This document shows, piece by piece, positions 28,179 to 36,768 of a DNA stretch of 41,759 nucleotides. Below the pieces are notes generated by a model that did no database searches, was not told the origin of the DNA, and worked only from the letters and a program-made list of their open reading frames with translations. The stretch covers positions 1 to 41,759 of the forward strand of contig JAHEKG010000003.1 in NCBI GenBank assembly GCA_024638475.1, given 5' to 3'. The translations under genes were made by a program, and so were the position numbers. The stretch's first letter is position 1. Each line of letters begins with the position of its first letter. This DNA comes from Rhodospirillales bacterium (GTDB lineage Bacteria; Pseudomonadota; Gammaproteobacteria; Steroidobacterales; JAHEKG01).

Positions 28179-29204
28179 TTACGAGTCGGGTCGCAGCCAA
28201 TGCTGCAACTGGACCTGTTGCGGCGTATTCAGATCGCATTGGACCCGCAGGTAGCCGGGATTGACGCCGATGCGATCGGCCCCCGGATTGCCCCAGGCAT
28301 ACACCAGGGTCGGTCCGGTTTCATCCCCTTGTTGAACGACAATCACGAAAGTTTCGCGTTGCATACCGTAGGACCAGTTATTGCGCATGGTGAGGACCAT
28401 GTCACGCCCGTCCGGGTGGGTGAATGGAAACGTTCCGCCTTGATCATGCATATTGACGTAGTGATGCGTGACGGTTGGAGCGCCTCCTGACGGCTTAGGA
28501 AAATCGATCATGCAAGAGAACCAACGCGCGCGCTCCAATTGGTGCCAACTAAATTCGGCAACTTGTTCTATCACTTCGTCGGTAGCGGCGTTGAGGATGC
28601 GATCGCGAAACCAATACTGACCCTGCGTTACGCGCAATTGGTAGTCGGAGTAGCGGCGCTGGGCGCCCTGACCGAATAAACAGGTTTTGTGCTTCATGCC
28701 GCCCGCCAACCAGTCGCCATCGCGACGAATGAACACGTCGCAGCCCTCCAAGCTGCTGACGGCGTCACTGGTTAGACCGGCAAGCAGCTCGGGATCGTCA
28801 TGTGCCCCGAGGATTGACTTGCCGTCTTTCAAGAACATCAATTTGAGGCGGATGGCCTTTTCGGCTTCGTCAGCCGATAATATGTAGAGCCGCTGGCGAA
28901 AAATAGAGCTCGGGTCGTTGTTCTTGTACTCTTCGACGTAGAGCACATGCTCGCCCAGCGCGGGCACATCCACGCGGCGAATCTGAGCATGCACCCGCAA
29001 ATGGCCGCCGCTGTCCATGTCCTTTTTCCCGACGCTCGCATCGAATGCGAGTTGCTCACGATTGTCATAGTCCCCCGGCCAGATGCTCACTAAATACTCT
29101 AGTTCGCGTTCGAGCAAGGTGAAGGTTCTTTCCTCGGCAGCCGCTGCGGTGTGCATGAGCGCTGCGGTGATACAACTCGCCATTAGTTTTCGATGAGCTT
29201 TCAT
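28179..29204 (-). CDS. Exported CpcT/CpeT-family protein with C-terminal extension (paralogue of 26182-27186)
   Basis: 341 aa; signal MKAHRKLMASCITAALMHTAAAAEE. LVSIWPGDYDNREQLAFDASVGKKD...GEHVLYVEEYKNNDPSSIFRQRLYILSADEAEKAIRLKLMFL...LTSDAVSSLEGCDVFIRRDGDWLAGGMKHKTCLFGQGAQRRYSDYQLRVTQGQYWFRDRI. Confidence 0.75.
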   Translation of the reverse strand: MKAHRKLMASCITAALMHTAAAAEERTFTLLERELEYLVSIWPGDYDNREQLAFDASVGKKDMDSGGHLRVHAQIRRVDVPALGEHVLYVEEYKNNDPSSIFRQRLYILSADEAEKAIRLKLMFLKDGKSILGAHDDPELLAGLTSDAVSSLEGCDVFIRRDGDWLAGGMKHKTCLFGQGAQRRYSDYQLRVTQGQYWFRDRILNAATDEVIEQVAEFSWHQLERARWFSCMIDFPKPSGGAPTVTHHYVNMHDQGGTFPFTHPDGRDMVLTMRNNWSYGMQRETFVIVVQQGDETGPTLVYAWGNPGADRIGVNPGYLRVQCDLNTPQQVQLQHWLRPDS

Positions 29205-29219
29205 TTGGTCTCCAATTTC

Positions 29220-30677
29220 TCAGCTTAGTTTTAGCAGGATTTCCAACGCAGCGCGCTCGCCTGACTCCAATGCGCCTTCCATGCCGCGCTGCAATCTCGC
29301 CGTGTGTTCGCCAGCGAAATGAATGCGGCCGTGAGGCCGCGCCATGTCACTGGCAAACCGGCTGATCTGCCCCGGTCCCCAAGAAGCCCAAGTGCCGCCA
29401 GCGTAGGGGTCTCGCTGCCAGGACCAGACTTTCAGGGGCGTTAGGGCGGCCTCAGCAGCTGGTCGAATGCGCTTTAGAGCCGCCATGCTGCGAGCAATGA
29501 GTTCAGCATGCTCGTATCTATCGGCCAGTATGGCGTCCGCTCCCATCAGCCAGATGGCGGCAGACGTCACATCGTCCTGCGGTCCATAGGGATATGCTAG
29601 GAGTTGGCCGACACTGGTGTCGGTCCACATCGTCGGGGGCAGGCCGTCCTGTTCCCAGTACGGTGCGTCGACCCGCAGCAGGATCTGTGTGGTGGTGCTG
29701 TAGTTCAAGGTATTCACGGCCTCGGCCTGACGGCCCCGCAGTGGCGGGTCAAACTTCACCAGTCGTGCTGCGCAGAAGGGTAGTGTGACCAATGCGGTCC
29801 GTGCCCGAAAGACGTCCCCAGACTGGGTATGCACTTCGACGCCCGTCGAGTCGGAGCGTATGGCCGTCACCGGCGTGTTGAGCCTGATGGTGCCGCGAAA
29901 AGCAGCGCCCATGGCTTCGGGCAGGCGCATGTTGCCGCCCTTGACGTGGAACACGCCCTTGCGCTGAGACTGGTGGGTAGCCCAGGTTGCGAGCTGATGA
30001 ATATGTAGCGCTGAAACATCCTCAGCCGAATTACCGTAGCCTTGATTCTCGGTTACGCCGAGGGCAATGCTGCGATCGCTAAAACCCGCTTCGCTGAGAG
30101 CCGCGGCGACGGAGATGTCGTGGACGGAAAATTTCGGATCGTACCAGTCGTCCAGTTCTTTGAGCGGGTTGAGGGAGTTGAGTGCCGCGCTGCGAAAATC
30201 CCACGGCGCGGTGGTTCTTAGATCGCCCCGGAATGGATTCAAGGGATGATCCGGCCATTCGGATAGGCGAATGAAATTACCCTCCAGGTGAAGAATAGTG
30301 CGGCCAATATCCTCAGCCGGATACTCCACGGGCTCACGGGGCCGCATGGACTCCAATGGCACGCCCAGGTCGCGTGCCATATCGAGTATTCGTGCGTACA
30401 TAGGTCCAATGACATTGGCCCCCGCTTCGGGTGCACCCGGCACGTCATCCAAGGTAAACACACGGCCGCCAAGCCGGTCTCGAGCCTCGATGATTTCGAC
30501 TTGCAGACCCTCCCGCTGTAAAGCTAGGGCTGCACCCAGACCCGATAATCCGCCCCCGACGATGATCGCGTCGATGATCGGTCGGCGTTGTTGAGCGGCT
30601 GTTCGGGATGCGGGGGCGCCTGACGCTGCCACTCCAAGGGCACCCAACAGAATTTTGCGGCGTGTTGTCGTGATCAT
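29220..30677 (-). CDS. Tat-exported flavin-containing amine oxidase (paralogue of 21645-23087)
   Basis: From ATG 30677: MITTTRRKILLGALGVAASGAPASRTAAQQRRPIIDAIIVGGGLSGLGAALALQREGLQVEIIEARDRLGGRVFT..., C-terminal GRIHFAGEHTARLQRGMEGALESGERAALEILLKLS. Confidence 0.9.
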   Translation of the reverse strand: MITTTRRKILLGALGVAASGAPASRTAAQQRRPIIDAIIVGGGLSGLGAALALQREGLQVEIIEARDRLGGRVFTLDDVPGAPEAGANVIGPMYARILDMARDLGVPLESMRPREPVEYPAEDIGRTILHLEGNFIRLSEWPDHPLNPFRGDLRTTAPWDFRSAALNSLNPLKELDDWYDPKFSVHDISVAAALSEAGFSDRSIALGVTENQGYGNSAEDVSALHIHQLATWATHQSQRKGVFHVKGGNMRLPEAMGAAFRGTIRLNTPVTAIRSDSTGVEVHTQSGDVFRARTALVTLPFCAARLVKFDPPLRGRQAEAVNTLNYSTTTQILLRVDAPYWEQDGLPPTMWTDTSVGQLLAYPYGPQDDVTSAAIWLMGADAILADRYEHAELIARSMAALKRIRPAAEAALTPLKVWSWQRDPYAGGTWASWGPGQISRFASDMARPHGRIHFAGEHTARLQRGMEGALESGERAALEILLKLS

Positions 30678-30867
30678 GCTGGTGTCTACGCTTCCGGCCG
30701 TCCGTGCTGACCATAGCACCTCCAATCTTCCTCTGGAGGGCGAGCGGACCTATGAATCAATAGTCAAAAAATATAATAAAAAATCAATTCAATCAGTAAT
30801 TTATGAATCAACTTGTATTAATTCTATTATTCTATAGAATATATGGCGGATTTGATCATGTGATTCC
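30678..30867. promoter_or_regulatory. AT-rich divergent intergenic region between amine oxidase and TetR genes
   Basis: Composition shifts sharply to AT around 30755-30845. It contains a direct repeat tatgaatcaa (30751-30760 and 30802-30811) and a perfect 12-bp palindrome attctatagaat (30829-30840). Flanked by divergent genes. Confidence 0.55.
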
Positions 30868-31500
30868 ATGAAACCCAAGAATACGGATAGCGAAAAATAC
30901 CAGCTGCATAGGCGGGAAGCCGTGCGTGCAGCCGCGACCGTGTTTTCGGCGAATGGATTTCACGGCGCTAGCACCAGCGATATAGCCGAGCAGCTCGGTA
31001 TCAAGCAGGGGAGCCTTTACTACTACTTCGCCTCGAAAGAAGAGGCGCTGGAAGAGGTTTGCCTCTATGGGCTCGAGACTTACACGAAGAATATGGACGT
31101 GATTGCCCACGACACCGGCCAACCCTTCGAGGCACGACTATTCGCGGTTGTCACGAATCACCTGACCAGCTATCGCGACAAAAGCGAGGCGCTCAAGGTA
31201 CACAACAATGAGCGTTTATATCTACCGGAAGCCCGGCGCGTTCGCCTGAAGGCAATGGGTAGCAAATATCGCCGCCAGCTCGAAAGCGTTATTGAACATG
31301 GAATCGAGGAGGGCGCCGTTAGCGCAACCTTGGATGCTCATTTCGCCGCGCAGTCGGTTATCGGAATCTGTAACTCGCTCGGAGAGCATATCGTCCGGGA
31401 AACAGACGTTGACGTATTCGACCTCGTTCGGAAGTGTACGGGCCTTCTGTTGCACGGCATGTCGTCGGAGCAAGGGTCGGGCCGGCCGAATACTTCTTAG
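30868..31500 (+). CDS. TetR/AcrR-family transcriptional regulator
   Basis: 210 aa; REAVRAAATVFSANGFHGASTSDIAEQLGIKQGSLYYYFASKEEALEEVCLYG is a canonical TetR HTH. Confidence 0.95.
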   Translation: MKPKNTDSEKYQLHRREAVRAAATVFSANGFHGASTSDIAEQLGIKQGSLYYYFASKEEALEEVCLYGLETYTKNMDVIAHDTGQPFEARLFAVVTNHLTSYRDKSEALKVHNNERLYLPEARRVRLKAMGSKYRRQLESVIEHGIEEGAVSATLDAHFAAQSVIGICNSLGEHIVRETDVDVFDLVRKCTGLLLHGMSSEQGSGRPNTS

Positions 31501-31531
31501 AAAAATTACCTCCAAGAAAAAGGATTGATAG

Positions 31532-33244
31532 ATGGGTGCTTTTAAAGAGCCACACGGTGGCGAACTCAAGGAATTGTATCTGCCGGAGCGGCAGGCCGAC
31601 GAAGAAAAGGTGAAAGCCAAAGACTATCCGTCCTGGGACCTAACCCCGCGTCAAATATGCGATCTGGACTTGCTGATGAACGGCGCATTTTCACCGCTCG
31701 AGGGTTTCCTTGGGCAGAGTGACTACGAAAGCGTTTGCGACAGCATGCGCCTGACGAGCGGTGTGCTTTGGCCCGTGCCGATCACGCTGGATGTCAGCGA
31801 AGCGTTCGCGGGCAACATAGAAGCGGGCAAGGTCATTGGCCTGCGCGACCAGGAGGGCGTATTACTGGCGACGCTGGAGGTCAGCGACATCTGGACGCCG
31901 GACCTGATGAGTGAGGCACAACGCGTCTACGGCTCTCAGGACGACAACCATCCCAGCGTGGCTTTTCTCAAGCATTCGTCGAACCCCGTTTATATCGGTG
32001 GCCGGATCCGTGGCGTTGAACCGCCGACCTACTATGACTTTAAACTCCTCCGCGATACGCCCTCCGAGCTACGTGGCCGCTTCCGCAAGCTGGGTTGGCG
32101 CAAGATCGTTGCGTTTCAGACCCGCAATCCGCTACACCGCGCCCACCAGGAATTGACCTTTCGGGCGGCGCGTGAAGCCGACGCGAACTTGCTCATACAC
32201 CCGGTGGTCGGCATGACCAAGCCCGGCGATATCGATCATTTTACGCGCGTGCGCTGCTACGAACATGTTCTCAATCAATACCCCGAGCAGACGACTCAAC
32301 TGAGTCTTCTTAACCTCGCCATGCGCATGGGTGGCCCCCGTGAAACCCTGTGGCACGCGATCATCCGCAAAAACTACGGTTGTACCCACTTCATCGTTGG
32401 TCGCGATCATGCCGGGCCCGGCAATGACAAAGACGGCAACCCGTTTTACGGCCCCTACGACGCCCAAGAGTTGTTCAAAGAGCATGAGGAAGAGCTCGAC
32501 ATCACGATGGTTCCGTTCAAGATGATGGTCTATGTCGAGAACAAGGCCGAGTACGTAGCGGCGGATGAGACCGAACCGACGGACAAGGTTTTGAATCTTT
32601 CCGGAACCGAGTTCCGCCGCCGGTTGCAGGAGGGCCTCGATATTCCCGAATGGTTCTCGTATCCGCGGGTGGTCGAGGAATTGCGGCGTGCCCACCCGCC
32701 GAAGCACCGGCAAGGCTTCACCGTATTTTTCACCGGCCTTTCCGGATCGGGGAAATCGACCGTCGCCAATGCATTGATGGTCAAGCTGCTGGAAGACGGG
32801 TCACGCCCCGTCACGTTGCTGGATGGGGATATTGTCCGCAAGCACCTGTCCAGCGAGTTGAATTTTTCGAAAGAGCACCGCGACCTAAATATCCAAAGGA
32901 TCGGTTTCGTCGCCAGTGAAATTACGAAAAACGGTGGCATCGCGATTTGCGCGCCGATTGCGCCCTACGCGGGTGCCCGCAGATTGGTGAGAGATATGAT
33001 TACCCCACAGGGCGGGTTCATGGAAACTTATGTATCGACCCCGATCGAGGTGTGCGAGCAACGCGACCGCAAGGGCCTTTATGCCATGGCTCGGGCCGGT
33101 AAGATCAAGGGATTTACCGGCATCGACGATCCTTATGAGGTTCCGGAGAATCCGGAGATCGCTATCGATACTTCGAAACTGTCCGCGGACCTTGCCGCGC
33201 ACCGTATTCTGATTACACTCGAGAAGCTGGGCTATATTCGCTGA
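31532..33244 (+). CDS. Bifunctional sulfate adenylyltransferase / adenylylsulfate kinase
   Basis: 570 aa; ATPS motifs QTRNPLHRAHQELTFRAA, HPVVGMTKPGDI and GRDHAGPGND. C-terminal APS kinase with P-loop GLSGSGKST, LDGDIVRKHLSSELNFSKEHRDLNIQRIGFVASEITKNGGIAICAPIAPY. Confidence 0.94.
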   Translation: MGAFKEPHGGELKELYLPERQADEEKVKAKDYPSWDLTPRQICDLDLLMNGAFSPLEGFLGQSDYESVCDSMRLTSGVLWPVPITLDVSEAFAGNIEAGKVIGLRDQEGVLLATLEVSDIWTPDLMSEAQRVYGSQDDNHPSVAFLKHSSNPVYIGGRIRGVEPPTYYDFKLLRDTPSELRGRFRKLGWRKIVAFQTRNPLHRAHQELTFRAAREADANLLIHPVVGMTKPGDIDHFTRVRCYEHVLNQYPEQTTQLSLLNLAMRMGGPRETLWHAIIRKNYGCTHFIVGRDHAGPGNDKDGNPFYGPYDAQELFKEHEEELDITMVPFKMMVYVENKAEYVAADETEPTDKVLNLSGTEFRRRLQEGLDIPEWFSYPRVVEELRRAHPPKHRQGFTVFFTGLSGSGKSTVANALMVKLLEDGSRPVTLLDGDIVRKHLSSELNFSKEHRDLNIQRIGFVASEITKNGGIAICAPIAPYAGARRLVRDMITPQGGFMETYVSTPIEVCEQRDRKGLYAMARAGKIKGFTGIDDPYEVPENPEIAIDTSKLSADLAAHRILITLEKLGYIR

Positions 33245-33294
33245 CGGGAACCCATTGTCCCCACGCCTCTCCGGCTGCGGTACGAGCCCGGAAA

Positions 33295-33723
33295 CTAACC
33301 GTAGCTTTCGAGCAGCAGGTTGGTTTCCGTTGCCGTGACGCCGTCGATGAGCCGGAGTGCGCCGACGACTTTGTTGAAGGCTGACAACGAATCCGTTTGT
33401 ATTTCCGCGATGACATCCCAGCGGCCCGTCGTGTGGTGGACCGCAGCCACATTAGGGTTGCCGCGCAGGCTCGCGATGACGCCCGCCTCGCTTGCGCTAT
33501 CCGCGCGGATGCTCATCAGCGCTCGGACCGCGGGTTCGGCCGCTTCGGAACCCATCCTGACGGTGTAGCCGAGAATAACGCCCGCGTTTTCCAGCCGGCG
33601 CATTCGATTCTGGACGGTGGCCCGGGACACGCCCAAGCGGCTCGCCAGTTCGACGACGGAAAGCCGGGCATTGTCCCGCAACAGAGCCAGTAAACCCTGA
33701 TCTTTGGCGTCGAGCTTAAGCAT
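33295..33723 (-). CDS. Lrp/AsnC-family transcriptional regulator
   Basis: From ATG 33723: MLKLDAKDQGLLALLRDNARLSVVELASRLGVSRATVQNRMRRLENAGVILGYTVRMG..., AsnC HTH plus RAM-like C-terminal domain. Confidence 0.93.
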   Translation of the reverse strand: MLKLDAKDQGLLALLRDNARLSVVELASRLGVSRATVQNRMRRLENAGVILGYTVRMGSEAAEPAVRALMSIRADSASEAGVIASLRGNPNVAAVHHTTGRWDVIAEIQTDSLSAFNKVVGALRLIDGVTATETNLLLESYG

Positions 33724-33867
33724 GGTTATGATTGGCCGTCTGTATGCATATCGTTCATACTCACTGACATTAGGCAACAAAATCACTCAAAAATATACAC
33801 ATTGTGGTCTATTAACTAGCTTATAGTTCGCATTATATTAGCGATATGATAGTTCAGGGACAGCCCA
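33724..33867. promoter_or_regulatory. AT-rich divergent intergenic region between AsnC/Lrp regulator and ornithine cyclodeaminase
   Basis: 144 bp of markedly AT-rich sequence between divergent genes. Likely carries both promoters and the AsnC/Lrp operator; no specific motif assigned. Confidence 0.45.
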
Positions 33868-34917
33868 ATGACTCAATTCATCGACGTTCCCGCCCTATGT
33901 AGGCTGGTGAGCCAGGTCGGCGTCGCCGAATTCATAGCCGGCATGGCTGGGGCTATTCGTGAGGATTTCCTCCGCTGGGAGGAATTCGACAAGTCCGCGC
34001 GCACGGCGTCGCACAGCGACGTGGGGGTCATCGAGCTCATGCCCATCTCGGACTCGGAGCGCTACGGCTTCAAATATGTCAACGGCCATCCTTCGAATAC
34101 TGAACGAGGTTTGCCGACCGTCATGGCGTTTGGTGCGCTCGCCGATGTCGCTACGGGCTATCCCACGTTCGTCGCGGAATTGACGGTGACCACAGCACTG
34201 CGAACCGCTGCGACGTCGGCCATAGCGGCCAGCGTCCTAGCCCGACCGAACGTCACTAGTATGGGGATGATCGGCTGCGGAGCGCAGAGTGAGTTTCAGG
34301 CCCTGGCGTTCCATCGGTTGTTGGGTGTCGAAACGATTCGCGCCTACGATATCGACCCTGGCGCGATGGCGAAGCTGCAGCGAAACTTGCAAGATATCCA
34401 CGGCCCGCAGGTTTTCCTGGTCGATTCTCCGCAGCAAGCCGTGGCCGGTATGGACATCGTCACGACCTGTACGGCGGACAAGGCCTGGGCAACGATATTG
34501 ACACCGGATATGGTAGAGCCCGGGATGCACATCAACGGCCTCGGGGGAGATTGTCCGGGTAAAACCGAGTTGCACTTAGACGTTCTCAAGAACGCCAAGG
34601 TATTCGTCGAGTACGAACCGCAAACCCGACTCGAAGGCGATATCCAACAATTACCCGGCACGCACCCGGTACATGAGTTGTGGCGAGTCCTTGCCGAACT
34701 TGAGCCTGGCCGCGATAGCGCTTCGCAGGTGACGGTATTCGATTCGGTAGGCTTTGCGCTCGAAGATTATTCTGCGCTTCGGTATTTACAGAAAGTTGCC
34801 GAGCAGTATGGCGAAGGAGAGACGATTGCGTTGATACCGGAACTGGCAGACCCTAAGGACTTGTTCGAACTCGTCATGGACTCTAGTGGCCGCGCACATG
34901 CTCGTAGGGTCGCCTAG
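33868..34917 (+). CDS. Ornithine cyclodeaminase
   Basis: 349 aa; ELTVTTALRTAATSAIAASVLARPNVTSMGMIGCGAQSEFQALAFHRLLGVETIRAYDIDPGAMAKLQRNL, GMHINGLGGDCPGKTELHLDVLKNAKVFVEYEPQTRLEGDIQQL, OCD/mu-crystallin family. Confidence 0.93.
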   Translation: MTQFIDVPALCRLVSQVGVAEFIAGMAGAIREDFLRWEEFDKSARTASHSDVGVIELMPISDSERYGFKYVNGHPSNTERGLPTVMAFGALADVATGYPTFVAELTVTTALRTAATSAIAASVLARPNVTSMGMIGCGAQSEFQALAFHRLLGVETIRAYDIDPGAMAKLQRNLQDIHGPQVFLVDSPQQAVAGMDIVTTCTADKAWATILTPDMVEPGMHINGLGGDCPGKTELHLDVLKNAKVFVEYEPQTRLEGDIQQLPGTHPVHELWRVLAELEPGRDSASQVTVFDSVGFALEDYSALRYLQKVAEQYGEGETIALIPELADPKDLFELVMDSSGRAHARRVA

Positions 34918-34940
34918 CGTCGGTTGATCGAGGTTGAGCC

Positions 34941-35852
34941 ATGAAGAAACCTATCCGTATCATTAATGTGCCGCTGGATTTGGGGGCCTCCCACCGGGGA
35001 ACGGATGCGGGTCCGATCGCGTTTCGCATCGCGGGCCTGCGCGGTGCGATCGAACAACTCGGCTATCGGATTGCCGGGGAGACGGATATTCCGATTCCGA
35101 GCACCGAATCACGCCGGCCTGGTGACGCGCACGCGCGTTACAAGGCAGAAATACTTGTGGTCTGTGAACGGCTCGCCGTTGAGACGAAAGCCACGCTGGC
35201 GGCCGGCAGTATTCCGTTGGTGATTGGCGGCGATCACTCGATTGCCATGGGGACGGTGTCCGGGATTTCGGCTCATCTCGCCGATTCGGCTCAGAAATTG
35301 GGCCTGATTTGGTTCGATGCTCACGGCGACATGAATCTGCCCGCCACTTCGCCAAGCGGCAATGTTCACGGGATGCCGCTCGCGCACTTGATCGGTCATG
35401 GTGACGCCCAACTGGCGAGCATCTGCGGGCTGAATCCCGCGGTCGATCCCCGTAATGTTGCCTTGATCGGTATTCGGGATATTGATCGCGCCGAACGCGA
35501 ATTTATCAGCCAATCGGGGGTTGCCGCATTCACGATGCGTGACATCGATGAATTGGGTATGAGCGAGGTTTCGCGGCGGGCGCTCGAGATCGTGAACACG
35601 GGTACGGGCGGATTCCATGTCAGCTTCGACCTCGACGGCTGCGATCCCCAGGTCATCCCGGGCACGGGTACGGCGGTTCCCGGCGGTGTCAGCTATCGAG
35701 AAGCGCATTTGCTGTTGGAGGATTGCGCCAGCGATGGCCGCATGCTGGCCATGGAAGTTGTCGAATTAAACCCGTTTTTGGACCTGGCGAACGTTTCCGC
35801 TGAGCGGGCCGTCGCCCTCGTGCAAAGCGCATTCGGTAGAAGCATTCTTTAG
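34941..35852 (+). CDS. rocF: Arginase
   Basis: 303 aa; IGGDHSIAMGTVSGIS, LIWFDAHGDMNLPATSPSGNVHGMPLAHLIGHG, SFDLDGCDPQVIPGTGTAVPGGVSYREAHLLLE. Metal-binding and substrate motifs of the arginase branch. Same-strand neighbour of ornithine cyclodeaminase. Confidence 0.9.
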   Translation: MKKPIRIINVPLDLGASHRGTDAGPIAFRIAGLRGAIEQLGYRIAGETDIPIPSTESRRPGDAHARYKAEILVVCERLAVETKATLAAGSIPLVIGGDHSIAMGTVSGISAHLADSAQKLGLIWFDAHGDMNLPATSPSGNVHGMPLAHLIGHGDAQLASICGLNPAVDPRNVALIGIRDIDRAEREFISQSGVAAFTMRDIDELGMSEVSRRALEIVNTGTGGFHVSFDLDGCDPQVIPGTGTAVPGGVSYREAHLLLEDCASDGRMLAMEVVELNPFLDLANVSAERAVALVQSAFGRSIL

Positions 35853-35990
35853 CAGCCATGACGTTGGTCCCATGTTGCCTCCACCACGTAGCAAGCGGGC
35901 CAATCGGTCGCCCTAGAACGTGAACCATTACCAGGCAGAAACGGGTGCGCCGGCCTATCCTGGGAAGCTAGTCGCTAACCGGGCCGCGTT

Positions 35991-36590
35991 ATGCCCATCG
36001 CCAAGCTCAAGGATCAGATCGCCCGCCTCAAGACGCCCGCTGACGAACCGCCGACCCCCGACGAACGGGATGAGGCGATCGAGCGGCTAGAACGAGCGCT
36101 GGACGAAGCACAAGACGACGCCGCCGCGTTGCGGGCCACCGTAGACGAGCTACGTTTTAGGAACGACACTTTAGAAAAGAGTTATTCGACGCAACTCGCC
36201 GACGCCCGCGAACGTTTCGAGGCCGCGGAAGCGGCTCTCGCCGAGCTGCAAGCCCGCTTGGATGAGTTGGGTGGCGGCGAAGATCTCTTAGAGGTGATTG
36301 CCGCCGCGCGCGCGGATCTGGAACGAATCACCGGCGAGCGGGATCGGTTGCGCGAGCGAATCCGCGAACCCGCGAGCGGCCGGCGGCCGGCACGCGAGGA
36401 GTCCATCGACTCGGGTGCAGACCTCGAAGGCTATTCCATCGACGAGCTGTTAGAGGACGCCATTTGGGCACGGGAGCAAGCGCGGATTGATAAGCAGAAG
36501 GGGCATACGCCGGCGGTGACCGCGGAGGACCCACCGCCAGAGGATATGGTGCCTCCGGACCTGGTATTCCCGCGTAAAACGGAGGAATGA
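35991..36590 (+). CDS. Hypothetical coiled-coil protein
   Basis: 199 aa; heptad-like charged sequence ERLERALDEAQDDAAALRATVDELRFRNDTLEKSYSTQLADARERFEAAEAALAELQARLDEL. Confidence 0.6.
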   Translation: MPIAKLKDQIARLKTPADEPPTPDERDEAIERLERALDEAQDDAAALRATVDELRFRNDTLEKSYSTQLADARERFEAAEAALAELQARLDELGGGEDLLEVIAAARADLERITGERDRLRERIREPASGRRPAREESIDSGADLEGYSIDELLEDAIWAREQARIDKQKGHTPAVTAEDPPPEDMVPPDLVFPRKTEE

Positions 36591-36768
36591 TCCGCCGATC
36601 CTGATTGCGTTTGCGCTCGAAAATCCGCTCAGTTGACGCACCTTGCTGGCTACGGGCACGGCCAGCCTCGCAACAGCAGCGTCAATGGCGGGTTGGTTTG
36701 AGGATTCGACCGGCTAAAGCCCGTCCCCCTCGGCAATGACTTTACGCATTGTCTGCGTTCCGGCCTGA

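Noticed and set aside
24822-29204. Phycobilisome/phycobiliprotein genes implied by the CpcT/CpeT homologues
   Set aside because: No phycobiliprotein subunits, linker proteins, heme oxygenase or bilin reductases are seen, and the flanking genes are those of a heterotrophic proteobacterium. A light-harvesting role is not supported.
20356-31500. Classical biosynthetic gene cluster (PKS/NRPS/terpene) or prophage island
   Set aside because: No PKS/NRPS/terpene synthase, integrase, transposase, phage structural gene or tRNA boundary is visible. The block is better described as an oxidative/binding enzyme module of unknown substrate.
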